The position numbers and the translations under genes were made by a program. This document shows, piece by piece, positions 21,368 to 31,105 of a stretch of DNA of 37,116 nt (positions are counted from its first letter, which is position 1; each line of letters opens with the position of its first letter). The stretch comes from Nitrospirota bacterium. Lineage in GTDB: Bacteria > Nitrospirota > Nitrospiria > JACQCE01. The DNA lies in NCBI GenBank assembly GCA_016201765.1, contig JACQCE010000001.1:1-37116 (forward strand). Direction: 5' to 3'. Below the pieces are notes generated by a model that was given only the letters and a program-made list of their open reading frames with translations, was not told the origin of the DNA and searched no databases.

Positions 21368-22251
21368 CGCCCCCGCTGCAGATCATCGTCATCAGCGGGC
21401 TTTCCGGATCGGGGAAAACCGTCGCGCTCCGCAGTTTTGAGGATCTCGGCTTCTTCTGCATCGACAACCTCCCGCCCCCCCTCTTGACGACGTTTATCGA
21501 CCTGTGCGCCGATTCCAGCCACAACATCTCGCGCATTGCGCTCGGCATCGACATCCGCGAAGGAGTCTTCCTCGATCAGTTCTTTGCCTGCCATCGGCAG
21601 CTGATCCAGCAGGGGCGCAACGTGATGGTGCTGTTTTTTGAAGCCGCTGACGACGTGTTGTTGCGCCGCTTCTCGGAATCCCGCCGTCCGCACCCCGCCG
21701 CCAAGGATCGCCCGCTCCGGGAGGCGATCGCACTGGAGCGGGAGCAGCTGGGCAAACTACGGGCCGAGGCCGACCGGGTGATCGATACGTCCCGCCTGAC
21801 CGTGCATCAGTTGAAGGCCGTGATCACCGGTGAATACCGGGCCGGACTGGGGGCGCGCAAACTGCAGGTGACATTGATTTCGTTCGGCTATAAAAACGGC
21901 ATCCCCAGCGAAGCGGATCTCTTGTTCGACACCAGGTGTCTGCCGAACCCGTACTTTAATGAAGAACTCAAGCACCTGTCCGGGGAGTCCGAGGCGGTGC
22001 GCGAGTTTCTGCTGGCGCAGGACCAGACGACGCAGTTTCTGGAGCGTCTCTGCGGGTACCTGGACTTTGTCCTGCCGCAGTATGAGCGCGAGGGCCGCGC
22101 CTATCTGAACATCGGCATCGGCTGCACGGGCGGGCAGCATCGTTCCGTGGTGACAGCCGTTCAGGTCGCCCGCCATCTGGAGAAGAACGGCATCTGGCCT
22201 GTCGTGCGTCACCGCGATTTGCAGCCGTCCGGGGCGGCCCCTCCTTCATGA
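21364..22251 (+). CDS. rapZ: RNase adapter protein / nucleotide-binding protein RapZ
   Basis: IIVISGLSGSGKTVALRSFEDLGFFCIDNLPPPLL; IGIGCTGGQHRSVV near the C-terminus; GTG start overlaps the rpoN stop. Confidence 0.95.
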   Translation: MTPPLQIIVISGLSGSGKTVALRSFEDLGFFCIDNLPPPLLTTFIDLCADSSHNISRIALGIDIREGVFLDQFFACHRQLIQQGRNVMVLFFEAADDVLLRRFSESRRPHPAAKDRPLREAIALEREQLGKLRAEADRVIDTSRLTVHQLKAVITGEYRAGLGARKLQVTLISFGYKNGIPSEADLLFDTRCLPNPYFNEELKHLSGESEAVREFLLAQDQTTQFLERLCGYLDFVLPQYEREGRAYLNIGIGCTGGQHRSVVTAVQVARHLEKNGIWPVVRHRDLQPSGAAPPS

Positions 22252-22784
22252 AGGCCCGGATCATGAAACCGGGATTCATGGAATCCCGGCCATCCGGACG
22301 GAGGCCCTGGCGCGGCCGCGCGGCGCTGCCGGCGCTGATCGTCATCCTGGCGGCCGGTTGGGGATGCGCGGGAACAAACACGGATGTCCGGAAGGATTCC
22401 CCTGACTGGCTCAACAGCGTGGTGGCCGTTCAGGAGCATGTGGAGATCACGCCCTCCATGTCCGTCGCCGACCGGCTGGCCGAACTGCGTCGGGCGAAGG
22501 AAGCGGCCTTCGGTCAATTGATGACGATGATCCTGGCGCTTCAGGTGGATGATCACGAGACGGTCGGGGCGTTGGTCGCGCGGCAGCCTCAATTACGGCA
22601 GCAAATCGAGTCGTATGTCCGCCGCGTGGCGGTGGTTGACACGGATCTGCGCTCCACCGGGCCGATGGAGATTCATACGCGTGTTGAAGTCGGCATGGAG
22701 TTTTTCAACCTGGTTCATGTGAAACGAACGCCGGCGCCCGTGGACCGGAACACCCCCTCAACAGGGATCGTCAGGCCCCTCTAG
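22248..22784 (+). CDS. Hypothetical exported/lipoprotein-like protein
   Basis: Hydrophobic segment AALPALIVILAAGWGCAG after a basic N-terminus; ATGA overlap with the rapZ stop; three in-frame candidate ATGs (22248, 22263, 22278). Confidence 0.75.
   Translation: MKARIMKPGFMESRPSGRRPWRGRAALPALIVILAAGWGCAGTNTDVRKDSPDWLNSVVAVQEHVEITPSMSVADRLAELRRAKEAAFGQLMTMILALQVDDHETVGALVARQPQLRQQIESYVRRVAVVDTDLRSTGPMEIHTRVEVGMEFFNLVHVKRTPAPVDRNTPSTGIVRPL
22269..22289 (+). repeat. Perfect 9-bp inverted repeat with an in-frame ATG as the 3-nt loop
   Basis: CCGGGATTC-ATG-GAATCCCGG. Confidence 0.9.
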
Positions 22785-22811
22785 CGGGGCGCCGCGCGGC
22801 GGAGCGACTGC

Positions 22812-23324
22812 TTGGAACCGGATCGGACATCCTCCCCTCCCCCCGAAGGCGCGCCCGAGTCCGATCCCTCCGCCGCGGCGGCCCCCGATGCGCCCCACGC
22901 CATCGAGCGGCTGCCGTTGTTCGCCTCGATTCAACGGATGTCGGTGGCCGAACGGATGCAATTTGCCCGGCGCGCGGACAAGGAGGGCCGGGGATTGTTG
23001 ATTCGCGATTCAAACAAGCAGGTGTCCCTGGCGGCCCTGAACAATCCCAAAATGACCATCCAGGAAATCGAGCAATTTGCCAAATCCCGGCAGCTCGATA
23101 CAGATATTCTCCGTGAAATCGGCTCCAACGTGGAATGGTTGAAGAACTATGCCGTGGTGCATGCGCTGGTGGCCAATCCCAGAACGCCGCTCCCCATTGC
23201 GCTCAGATTGCTTTCCCGATTGAAAACGCTGGATATGAAGTTGGTTGGAACCGATCGCAACCTGCCGTCTGCCATCCGGATCGCCGCCACGAAATTTGTC
23301 AAAAGCCGGATGGAGGGGGGCTGA
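22812..23324 (+). CDS. Conserved-looking hypothetical protein with short helical-repeat character (TTG start)
   Basis: VSLAALNNPKMTIQEIEQFAKSRQLDTDILREIGSNVEWLKNYAVVHALVANPRTPLPIALRLLSRLKTLDMKLVGTDRNLPSAIRIAATKFV; GGAG 7 nt upstream of TTG. Confidence 0.7.
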   Translation: MEPDRTSSPPPEGAPESDPSAAAAPDAPHAIERLPLFASIQRMSVAERMQFARRADKEGRGLLIRDSNKQVSLAALNNPKMTIQEIEQFAKSRQLDTDILREIGSNVEWLKNYAVVHALVANPRTPLPIALRLLSRLKTLDMKLVGTDRNLPSAIRIAATKFVKSRMEGG

Positions 23325-23460
23325 TTCTCCCGGCGGTTTCGCCTCTTGATCGTCGTAGAACAGGTGTTTCCCGATACCATCATCCATTAGACCTCCATCC
23401 CCGCCGCCGGGGTCGGCCGATCCCCCCCGCCGAACTTTTGGCCGATTCCACGCTTCTTGC

Positions 23461-23488
23461 TTGACAGAATGGACTGTTCCGGTATACT
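23461..23488 (+). promoter_or_regulatory. Near-consensus sigma-70 promoter for HTH-pilMNOPQ
   Basis: TTGACA (23461-23466), 16-nt spacer, TATACT (23483-23488). Confidence 0.75.
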
Positions 23489-23516
23489 TATCCCGCAGAA
23501 CCGAAAGGGGATTATA

Positions 23517-23591
23517 TTGAATATACTTAGCAGGCTGACTACGATGATCGCGGTAAATAATAATAAACAGCCGGTGTGTGACGGACGATGA
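23517..23591 (+). CDS. Candidate 24-aa leader ORF (TTG start) upstream of the HTH gene
   Basis: SD-like AAAGGGG then 6 nt to TTG; MNILSRLTTMIAVNNNKQPVCDGR*; ends 6 nt before ATG 23598. Confidence 0.4.
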   Translation: MNILSRLTTMIAVNNNKQPVCDGR

Positions 23592-23597
23592 GGCGCA

Positions 23598-23828
23598 ATG
23601 TTGCTGAGCAGACACAAATCGGCCGGAAGCAAAGTGAAAGCCAAGCCCCGATACAAGCCCCAGGACATCTGCCGTCTGTTTGATATCTCCAAGGCGACGC
23701 TGTTCCGATGGGAGCGCGAAGGGTTGATCTCCAATGTGGGCAGGGACTGGCGGAACTGGCGCCTCTATAATGATAAGAACGTGCAGGAAATCAAAGCCAT
23801 CATGCGCGGGCGCAATGCAAAGCGCTGA
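23598..23828 (+). CDS. Small MerR-type helix-turn-helix DNA-binding protein
   Basis: YKPQDICRLFDISKATLFRWEREGLISNVGRDWRNWRLYNDKNVQEIKAIM; no effector domain in 76 aa. Confidence 0.85.
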   Translation: MLLSRHKSAGSKVKAKPRYKPQDICRLFDISKATLFRWEREGLISNVGRDWRNWRLYNDKNVQEIKAIMRGRNAKR

Positions 23829-23849
23829 CGAGCAACGCAGGAGCACGCC

Positions 23850-24917
23850 GTGCTGTTCAAACGCAAATTAAAACCGCTGGTCGGACTGGACGTGGGGTCG
23901 AGCGCCATCAAGCTGGTGCAGCTTCGCGAGACCCGGTCGGGGTATACCGTGGAAAAATTCGGCGTCCGCCAGTTGGAGCCTGAATTGATCGTGGACGGCA
24001 GCGTCATGGATGCCGGCCCGATCGTTGACGCGATCAAGGGGCTGGCGTCCGAATGCAAGCTCAGGAACAAGGAGGTGGCGCTGGCCGTTTCGGGGCATTC
24101 CGTGATCGTCAAGCGCGTCAAATTATCCCCCATGAGCGAAGAGGAACTGGAGGAGATGATCAAATGGGAGGCGGCGCAATACATTCCATTCGACATCAAC
24201 GAGGTGAACCTCGATTTCTCGATTCTTGACGGCCAGCACGGCGAGGAGGCGCAGGGGGAAATGAACGTCGCGCTGGTGGCCGTGAAGAAGGACAAGCTGG
24301 CCTCCTATACCTCATTGGTGACCGATGCCGGTCTCCGCCCCGTGGTGGTGGATGTGGACGCCTTCGCCCTGGAAAACATGTATGGCGTCAATTACGACGT
24401 CGGCGCCAACGAGGTGGTGGCCCTTGTCAACATCGGCGCCAGCGTGATCAATATGAATATTCTGGTCGGCGGGACCTTCGGATTCACGCGCGACATCTCC
24501 ATCGGCGGCAATCGCTATACCGAGACCATTCAAAAGGAATTGAACGTGAGCTACGCGGCCGCCGAGGCGGCCAAGCGCGGCCAGCAGAACCGCGAGGCGG
24601 ATGTCACGGCGGTCGACAGCATCGTGGCGACGGTCAATAACGAAGTGGCCATGGAAGTCAGCCGTTCGCTGGATTATTTCCGAACCACCACGATGCATGA
24701 CCAGGTGCACAAGCTGGTGCTCAGCGGAGGCGGGGCGAAGATCAAGGGACTGGTCGAGGCGCTTGCCGAACGGTGCCAGGTGCCGTTGGAACTCGCCAAT
24801 CCGTTCAAACAGATTGACGTGGACCAGAAATCCGTGAATGCGGAGCTGATCAGGGACGCGGGCATCCAGGCCGCCGTGGGGGTGGGGCTGGCCATTCGAC
24901 GGGTGGGCGATCGATGA
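23850..24917 (+). CDS. pilM: Type IV pilus assembly protein PilM (GTG start)
   Basis: LVGLDVGSSAIKLVQL...KRVKLSPMSEEELEEMIKWEAAQYIPFDINEVNLDF...GGGAKIKGLVEALAER. Confidence 0.97.
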   Translation: MLFKRKLKPLVGLDVGSSAIKLVQLRETRSGYTVEKFGVRQLEPELIVDGSVMDAGPIVDAIKGLASECKLRNKEVALAVSGHSVIVKRVKLSPMSEEELEEMIKWEAAQYIPFDINEVNLDFSILDGQHGEEAQGEMNVALVAVKKDKLASYTSLVTDAGLRPVVVDVDAFALENMYGVNYDVGANEVVALVNIGASVINMNILVGGTFGFTRDISIGGNRYTETIQKELNVSYAAAEAAKRGQQNREADVTAVDSIVATVNNEVAMEVSRSLDYFRTTTMHDQVHKLVLSGGGAKIKGLVEALAERCQVPLELANPFKQIDVDQKSVNAELIRDAGIQAAVGVGLAIRRVGDR

Positions 24918-25462
24918 TCAAAATCAACCTGCTCCCGTACCAGAAGGCCTCCAAGGTCCGGCGCCAGCAGGCGATGGAGGTCCAGCTGCTGGCGGCCGGC
25001 ATCATCTTTGTGGTGTTTGTGTTGGGGTTGGCGTTTTTCTGGTGGGAGTTGAATCAAAAAATTTCCGAGCTGACACAGACGCGCACCGCCATGACGGCGC
25101 AATTGGACATCCTGAAGAAAAAGGTTCAGGAAGTCCAGGATGTCGAGAAGAAGAAGCAGCAGGTGGAGAACAAAATCGCCATTATCGCCCAACTCAAAAA
25201 AAACCAGCAGGGACCGGTTCATGTCCTGGACGAGTTGAGCCGCTATCTGCCGGATCGTGTCTGGCTGGTCTCGCTCGTTGAAAAGGAAGGGGCGTTCGAC
25301 CTGGACGGTCGGGCCACGACGAGCTTTGAGATTGTCGACTACGTCAACAATCTCAAGTCATCCGCCTATATCACCAATATTCAACTGCTCGAATCCAGGC
25401 AGGCCAGCGAGAAGGGTCTGACGATCTACAATTTTAAGTTGACGTTTCAGATGAAGGCCTGA
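24914..25462 (+). CDS. pilN: Type IV pilus assembly protein PilN
   Basis: MIKINLLPYQKASKVRRQQ, single TM, coiled coil, LPDRVWLVSLVEKEGAFDLDGRA. Confidence 0.95.
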   Translation: MIKINLLPYQKASKVRRQQAMEVQLLAAGIIFVVFVLGLAFFWWELNQKISELTQTRTAMTAQLDILKKKVQEVQDVEKKKQQVENKIAIIAQLKKNQQGPVHVLDELSRYLPDRVWLVSLVEKEGAFDLDGRATTSFEIVDYVNNLKSSAYITNIQLLESRQASEKGLTIYNFKLTFQMKA

Positions 25463-25477
25463 ACGGGGTGACGTGAC

Positions 25478-26134
25478 ATGGCGTTGAACATCAACTTCTC
25501 CATCAGCTCGATTCCGGTCTACCAGAGGCTGGTGATTTTTGCGCTGTTGTTGGTCTTCTGCGTCGGCGGATTCATTTATATTATCTATCTGCCGAAGCAG
25601 GAACAACTGATGGTGCTCAAGAAGCAAATCGCCGAGCTGGAGGGCAACATCCACACCAATCAGGCGCTGGCGGACAAGCTGCCGCAGCTGAAGGAGGAAA
25701 AGGAGAAGGCGGAGACGCAACTGATCACCCTGCAGCAGGAACTGCCGGCGGAAGCCGAGATGGTGGCGTTGCTCAAGCAAATCGCCGAGCTGGGGGTGAA
25801 AAGCGGTCTGGATTTCAAATTATGGAAACCAGGCGCCTCGCGCGCCGGTCGTGACGGACTGTATGTCGAATTTCCCGTCAACGTTGAAGTGGCCGGGGGG
25901 TATCATGCCCTGGCCGGCTTCTTCGACCAGATCGGCCATTTGCAGCGAATCGTCAATGTGACCAATCTGAAAATGGGGTCGGCAAAAGCGAGCCAGGCGG
26001 ACGTGGACATTCAAACCGTATTTGTCGCGACGGCGTTTGCCGCCGGGCAGGAACCCGCACCGGCCGCTTCGAAGCCGAAGGCCGGGGCCAAACCGGCCGC
26101 CAAGCCGGCCGACAAAAAGCGATCGGATGAGTGA
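25478..26134 (+). CDS. pilO: Type IV pilus assembly protein PilO
   Basis: N-terminal TM plus coiled coil, LPAEAEMVALLKQIAELGVKSGLDFKLWKPG...YVEFPVNVEVAGGYHALAGFFDQIGHLQRIVNV. Confidence 0.95.
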   Translation: MALNINFSISSIPVYQRLVIFALLLVFCVGGFIYIIYLPKQEQLMVLKKQIAELEGNIHTNQALADKLPQLKEEKEKAETQLITLQQELPAEAEMVALLKQIAELGVKSGLDFKLWKPGASRAGRDGLYVEFPVNVEVAGGYHALAGFFDQIGHLQRIVNVTNLKMGSAKASQADVDIQTVFVATAFAAGQEPAPAASKPKAGAKPAAKPADKKRSDE

Positions 26135-26780
26135 CGTGGGGCCGAATGCGAACAGCGTGTCTGCCGGGATGCCCGCCACAGTGGCGTGCCGGTTGACTGG
26201 ACTGATGCTGGCGCTTGGAGCCTGTCTCTGGCTGGGCGGGTGCGGCGGGGGTGATGGCGCGGCGCCGGCCAAAGCGCCGACGCCGGCCAAGCCGCCGGCC
26301 CCGGCAAAAACGGCTCCGGCCGACGCCAAACCGGCGGCCACGGCCCCTGCGCCGGCTCCGGCCGCTCAAGGCCCCGCTCCCGCGATGCCCGGTGGGCAGG
26401 CGATCTTGGCGGAGGCGGCCGAGGGTCAGAGCTATTTCTATCGGGCCGGCGGACGCCGGGACCCGTTTCGTTCGATCATCGTATCGGGCGGAGCGTCAAC
26501 CGGGTCGATGACGAATCCACTGCAGCAATATTCGGTGAAGGACTTGAAATTGATTGCCGTGATCTGGGGGCAGTTGAGGACGGGAGCGATGATTGAAACA
26601 CCCGATGGGAAGGGCTACACGGTCTATGTCGGCACCACGGTGGGCAACAGGGAGGGCGTCGTCAAACAGATCAAGCCGGATCAGCTTGTGGTCAGGGAAC
26701 AATACACGGATATTTTTGGAGAGCGGAAAGAGGAGTTGGTCGTGTTGGACCTGCACCTCCCAGAGGAGGGGTTGAAATGA
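26127..26780 (+). CDS. pilP: Type IV pilus assembly lipoprotein PilP
   Basis: Lipobox LGGC; Ala/Pro-rich linker; YRAGGRRDPFRSII...NPLQQYSVKDLKLIAVIWGQLRTGAMIETPDGKGYTVYVGTTVGNREGVVKQI. Confidence 0.93.
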   Translation: MSDVGPNANSVSAGMPATVACRLTGLMLALGACLWLGGCGGGDGAAPAKAPTPAKPPAPAKTAPADAKPAATAPAPAPAAQGPAPAMPGGQAILAEAAEGQSYFYRAGGRRDPFRSIIVSGGASTGSMTNPLQQYSVKDLKLIAVIWGQLRTGAMIETPDGKGYTVYVGTTVGNREGVVKQIKPDQLVVREQYTDIFGERKEELVVLDLHLPEEGLK

Positions 26781-29302
26781 GCCAGTGGTGGTTTCGTGCG
26801 ATCTTGAGCGGCGGCATGTTATTCGCGCTCGGGTGCGCGGCGCAGTCGACAAACATACAGACGGCGGCCTCGACCGACCCGCAAATCCGCCTCCATGTGG
26901 ACACGCAGCCGGAGGGCGTGCAGCTGGTCATTGACGGCGATACCCCGCTGGTCTACACGGCGTTCCGACTGCCCGATCCACCGCGGTTGATTCTGGACCT
27001 GGCCGGCGTGTCACTCGAGCCGGGCCAGCAATCGATTCAGGTCGATCATGGCGCGGTCACGACCATTCAGCCGACAGCCGGAACGGCCGGCAGCCATAAC
27101 ACCAGGATCGAAGTGGGATTGACGCAGTTGGTCGACTACCAGCTTCGGCCGAACGGCAACAAGTTGCAGGTCACGATTGCGGCTCCATCGACAGCCGGAA
27201 CGCCGATCAATACGGCTGATGCGTCTCCATCGGCGCCTTCCATTGCAGGGACATCACCGGCCGCGCAACAGGCGCCGCCGGCCGCCGCGTCATCTTCATC
27301 CGTTGCGGAGGCCTCAGCGGCGCCGGACGCCACTGAGCCGTCCGAACGGCCGACGGCGGATCATCCAATGACGTCCAATTCGGCAATGACGTCCACTGCG
27401 GCGACGACGCCCGAAGCGCCGGCGCCCCCGAGTGCGCCACCGATGACACTGCCCGATGCCACCGCGGTGACGGCCATCCATATCAACCGCGGCGGCCCCG
27501 CATTGGTGGTCGCCATTGAAGGGAACGGACAATTCCATCCCCAGACGATGCTGTTGAGCGGCCCTCGTTTGGTGATTGACCTGCCCGGCGCGAGCGCCCG
27601 GTTGCGCCCGCGCATTGCGGTCAACGAGCCCCTGCTCAAGCAGATTCGGATCGGCACACATCAGGATCCCCGAAAGGTTCGGGTGGTGATGGATCTGGCC
27701 GGCTCTGTGACATACGAGGTCACCCAAGAGGCGGGCACGCTGCATGTGTCCTTGACCTCCTCGACGGCCACCCCGGCGGGTTCCCCGGACGCCGAGGGGC
27801 GCCGTCACTCGACCGCCACCGACTCCTCCCATCAGCCCGCGCCGGCTGCTCCAAACGGCGTGACGGAGGCGACAACTCCGGCACCAAACGCGGCGCCGAT
27901 TGAACGCGCCCCGGCCTCCGCGGTGAAACCGATTGGAGACGCCAGGGTGAAGGACGTGGCGCTGCCGGTGCCGGCCCTGCCGAAAAAGGCGATGAACGTG
28001 CAAATGTCCTCCAACGGAGCCGACAAAACCGGAGCGCCGAAGACGGGGGACATTGGTCAAAAACAGTTCACCGGACGGCTCATTTCCCTGGATTTTCAGG
28101 ATGCCGACCTGGACAACGTGCTGAGATTGATGGCCGATGTCAGCGGGATGAACATCGTCGTCGGCGAAGGTGTCAAGGGCAAGGTCACGGTCAAGCTGCT
28201 GAATGTGCCGTGGGACCAGGCGCTTGATCTGGTCTTGCGCACGCATGGTCTGGGCCAGGCCCGAGAGGGCAATATCCTGCGGATCGACACGCTGAACAAT
28301 CTGGCCAAACAGCAGGACGACGAGGCCAAGGCGAAGGATTCAGCCACAAAGGCGGAGGATCTGATCACCCGCGTGATGTATGCCAATTACGCCGAGGCGA
28401 AGAAACTGGCCGACGCTCTGAAGAAGCATATGAGTCCGCGCGGCGATATCACGATCGACGACCGGACCAATGCTCTGATCGTCAAGGACATCAACTCGAG
28501 CGTGCAGGAGATCCTGGCCCTGCTCAAGGTGCTTGATACCAAGACGCCCCAGATTTTGATCGAGGCCAGAGTCGTTTCGGCCGACACCAACTTTGCTAGG
28601 GACCTGGGCGTGGCGTGGGGCGGCAGCGCCAAGACCACGACCGGCAGCAACCAGTTTGGGGTCATCACCGGTCCCACGGGGGACGTCTTTACGGGCTCTC
28701 AAAAAACACCCGCCCCGGGTTTTTTGGTGAATTTGCCGGCCAGCGGGCAGGCCGGCCCGTTGGGCAACCTGGGCTTCACCCTGGGCCGTCTGACCAGTAA
28801 TCCCTTGACGCTCGATCTTCGTCTTTCGGCGGGAGAGACGCAGGGGGTGAGCAAGACGATTTCGGCGCCCAAAGTGCTGGTGCTGGACAACCAGAAGGCG
28901 AGAATCGAGCAAGGCACGTCGGTGCCCTTTCAAACAACGTCCCAGCAGGGCACCAACACGATCTTCGTTTCGGCCAGCTTGATTCTGGAGGTCACGCCCC
29001 ATGTCACGCCGGACGGCAGCATTCTGATGGCGTTGACGATCTCGAACGACGAACCGGATTATGCCAAGGTGACCGACGCCGGCCCCCCGATCAAAAAGAA
29101 GGAGGCCAAAACGAACATCATGGTCAAGGATGGCGACACGGTTGTGCTGGGAGGCATCTATATTTCCACCAACTCGGATTCGGTCAGCGGACTTCCCTGG
29201 CTTCGCAATATCCCCATTTTTGGCTGGTTGTTCAAGCAGACGTCGAAAGCCAACTCCAACAATGAGCTACTGCTCTTTCTTACGCCCAAAATCGTGACCT
29301 AG
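26777..29302 (+). CDS. pilQ: Type IV pilus secretin PilQ (AMIN-type N-terminal region plus secretin domain)
   Basis: RLILDLAGV and [13 protein letters not shown]-like segments; [92 protein letters not shown]. Confidence 0.97.
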   Translation: MSQWWFRAILSGGMLFALGCAAQSTNIQTAASTDPQIRLHVDTQPEGVQLVIDGDTPLVYTAFRLPDPPRLILDLAGVSLEPGQQSIQVDHGAVTTIQPTAGTAGSHNTRIEVGLTQLVDYQLRPNGNKLQVTIAAPSTAGTPINTADASPSAPSIAGTSPAAQQAPPAAASSSSVAEASAAPDATEPSERPTADHPMTSNSAMTSTAATTPEAPAPPSAPPMTLPDATAVTAIHINRGGPALVVAIEGNGQFHPQTMLLSGPRLVIDLPGASARLRPRIAVNEPLLKQIRIGTHQDPRKVRVVMDLAGSVTYEVTQEAGTLHVSLTSSTATPAGSPDAEGRRHSTATDSSHQPAPAAPNGVTEATTPAPNAAPIERAPASAVKPIGDARVKDVALPVPALPKKAMNVQMSSNGADKTGAPKTGDIGQKQFTGRLISLDFQDADLDNVLRLMADVSGMNIVVGEGVKGKVTVKLLNVPWDQALDLVLRTHGLGQAREGNILRIDTLNNLAKQQDDEAKAKDSATKAEDLITRVMYANYAEAKKLADALKKHMSPRGDITIDDRTNALIVKDINSSVQEILALLKVLDTKTPQILIEARVVSADTNFARDLGVAWGGSAKTTTGSNQFGVITGPTGDVFTGSQKTPAPGFLVNLPASGQAGPLGNLGFTLGRLTSNPLTLDLRLSAGETQGVSKTISAPKVLVLDNQKARIEQGTSVPFQTTSQQGTNTIFVSASLILEVTPHVTPDGSILMALTISNDEPDYAKVTDAGPPIKKKEAKTNIMVKDGDTVVLGGIYISTNSDSVSGLPWLRNIPIFGWLFKQTSKANSNNELLLFLTPKIVT

Positions 29303-29318
29303 GGGACCGACGGCGGGC

Positions 29319-30509
29319 ATGTTGCGCTATTTGAATGCGGGCGAGTCGCATGGCCAGATGCTGGTGGCGATCATTGAGGGGATGCCGGCCGGCGTGCCGG
29401 TCACGGCGGAGACCGTCGATCACGACCTGGCCAGACGGCAACGCGGCTATGGGCGCGGCGGGAGAATGAAAATCGAGCAGGATCGGGTTGAGTTCGTGTC
29501 CGGTGTGCGCAAAGGACGGACGATGGGGAGTCCCATCAGCCTGCTGGTGCGGAACAAGGATTGGGAGAATTGGAAGGAGATCATGTCGGTGGCGCCGGGA
29601 GAAACGTCAACGGAACGGGTGGTGACGCGACCCCGCCCCGGCCATGCCGATTTTGCCGGCGCGATCAAATACGGCCATACCGATCTCCGCAATGTGCTGG
29701 AAAAAGCCAGCGCACGGGAAACCACCATCCGGGTGGCCATCGGCGCCGTGGCCAAACAGTTGCTCGCCGAGTTCGGCATGAAGGTCGTCAGTTATACGGT
29801 GGAAATCGGCGGGGTTGCGTCGGACAGGGGCCGCCGGACGCCTGAGGAGTGCTTTGAACAGGCGGAGCGCTCGGAGGTGCGTTGCCCCGATGCCGCGGCC
29901 GAGGCCAAGATGATCGAACGGATCAACGAGGCGAAGGACAAGGGCGATACGCTCGGCGGCGTGTTCGAGGTGGTGGTGACCCATCCGCCCATTGGATTGG
30001 GCAGCTATGCCCAGTGGGACCGGCGGCTGAACGCCCGGCTGGCATTCGCCTTGATGAGCATCCAGGCGATGAAGGGGGTGGAGATCGGGTTGGGTTTCGA
30101 GGCGGCCCGTCGATTCGGCTCGGAGGTGCATGACGAGATTTTCTACGGTGATGAGGCCGCGGCGGCGACGTCGGGGAAAGCCCGGGGGAAGTTCTATCGG
30201 AAGACGAATAATGCCGGCGGATGCGAAGGGGGCATCACCAACGGACAGGACATCGTGCTGCGGGTGGCCATGAAGCCGATTTCCACGTTGTATTCGCCGC
30301 TGCAGAGTGTTGACATGAAGAGCAAGGAGCCGTTTCAAGCCTCGATCGAACGGTCCGATGTCTGCGCCGTGCCGGCGGCCGGTGTGGTGGGCGAAGCCGT
30401 GGTGGCGTTTGAAATGGCCGCGGCCATGACCGAAAAATTCGGCGGCGACAGTCTGATCGAAATGAAGCGAAATTACGATGGGTATATGAAAACGATTGAA
30501 GAGCTGTAA
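29319..30509 (+). CDS. aroC: Chorismate synthase
   Basis: [28 protein letters not shown]...[35 protein letters not shown]...[16 protein letters not shown]. Confidence 0.98.
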   Translation: MLRYLNAGESHGQMLVAIIEGMPAGVPVTAETVDHDLARRQRGYGRGGRMKIEQDRVEFVSGVRKGRTMGSPISLLVRNKDWENWKEIMSVAPGETSTERVVTRPRPGHADFAGAIKYGHTDLRNVLEKASARETTIRVAIGAVAKQLLAEFGMKVVSYTVEIGGVASDRGRRTPEECFEQAERSEVRCPDAAAEAKMIERINEAKDKGDTLGGVFEVVVTHPPIGLGSYAQWDRRLNARLAFALMSIQAMKGVEIGLGFEAARRFGSEVHDEIFYGDEAAAATSGKARGKFYRKTNNAGGCEGGITNGQDIVLRVAMKPISTLYSPLQSVDMKSKEPFQASIERSDVCAVPAAGVVGEAVVAFEMAAAMTEKFGGDSLIEMKRNYDGYMKTIEEL

Positions 30510-30522
30510 CCGCACGAATAAA

Positions 30523-30551
30523 TTGACACAATGGGAAAAGTCCGTTACATT
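30523..30551 (+). promoter_or_regulatory. Candidate sigma-70 promoter for aroK
   Basis: TTGACA (30523-30528), 17-nt spacer, TACATT (30546-30551). Confidence 0.6.
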
Positions 30552-30583
30552 GTGAATTGGCTACTCTGAGCGAGGATACACAC

Positions 30584-31105
30584 GTGGTGTTGGTTGGGAT
30601 GATGGGCACTGGAAAAACCGCCGTCGGCCGGGCGCTGGCCCAGCGGCTTGGCCGGCCGTTCTATGATACCGATCATCTCATTGAATCACGAGAGGGACGA
30701 TCGGTCGCGGCCATCTTTGAAACGGAAGGGGAGTTGTATTTTCGTGATGTGGAGAGCGCAGTGATCCGCGAGACGACGGCGCACCCGGCGGCGGTCATTG
30801 CCACCGGCGGCGGCGCGTTGCTGCGGCGCGAAAATCGCGAGCGATTAAATCAGCGGGGATTGCTTGTCTGGCTGAAAGCGGATCTTCATGAAATGACACG
30901 GCGAGTCTCCATGACAAAGAACAAGAGACCTCTCTTGAAAGGCACGCCGCAGGCGGAACGGCTGAAGCAGCTGTTGACCGAACGTGAACCGCTCTATGCG
31001 GAAGCGGCGGTCACTGTTGAGACGACGGGGAAGAGTGTCGGCGAAGTGGTTTCGCTGATCGTGGGCCGTCTGCGCGGCCATCCGACAACGCAACAGGAGG
31101 AATAA
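30584..31105 (+). CDS. aroK: Shikimate kinase; start ambiguous (TTG 30557 or GTG 30584)
   Basis: VVLVGMMGTGKTAVGRALAQRLGRPFYDTDHLIESREGRSVAAIFETEGELYFRDVE...VIATGGGALLRRENRERL; GAGGA 7 nt before GTG 30584. Confidence 0.93.
   Translation: MVLVGMMGTGKTAVGRALAQRLGRPFYDTDHLIESREGRSVAAIFETEGELYFRDVESAVIRETTAHPAAVIATGGGALLRRENRERLNQRGLLVWLKADLHEMTRRVSMTKNKRPLLKGTPQAERLKQLLTEREPLYAEAAVTVETTGKSVGEVVSLIVGRLRGHPTTQQEE

Noticed and set aside
23387-23734. 115-aa minus-strand ORF with a hydrophobic stretch across the HTH-pil promoter
   Set aside because: Opposes the promoter, leader and HTH gene; no recognisable domain and no supporting promoter or SD found.
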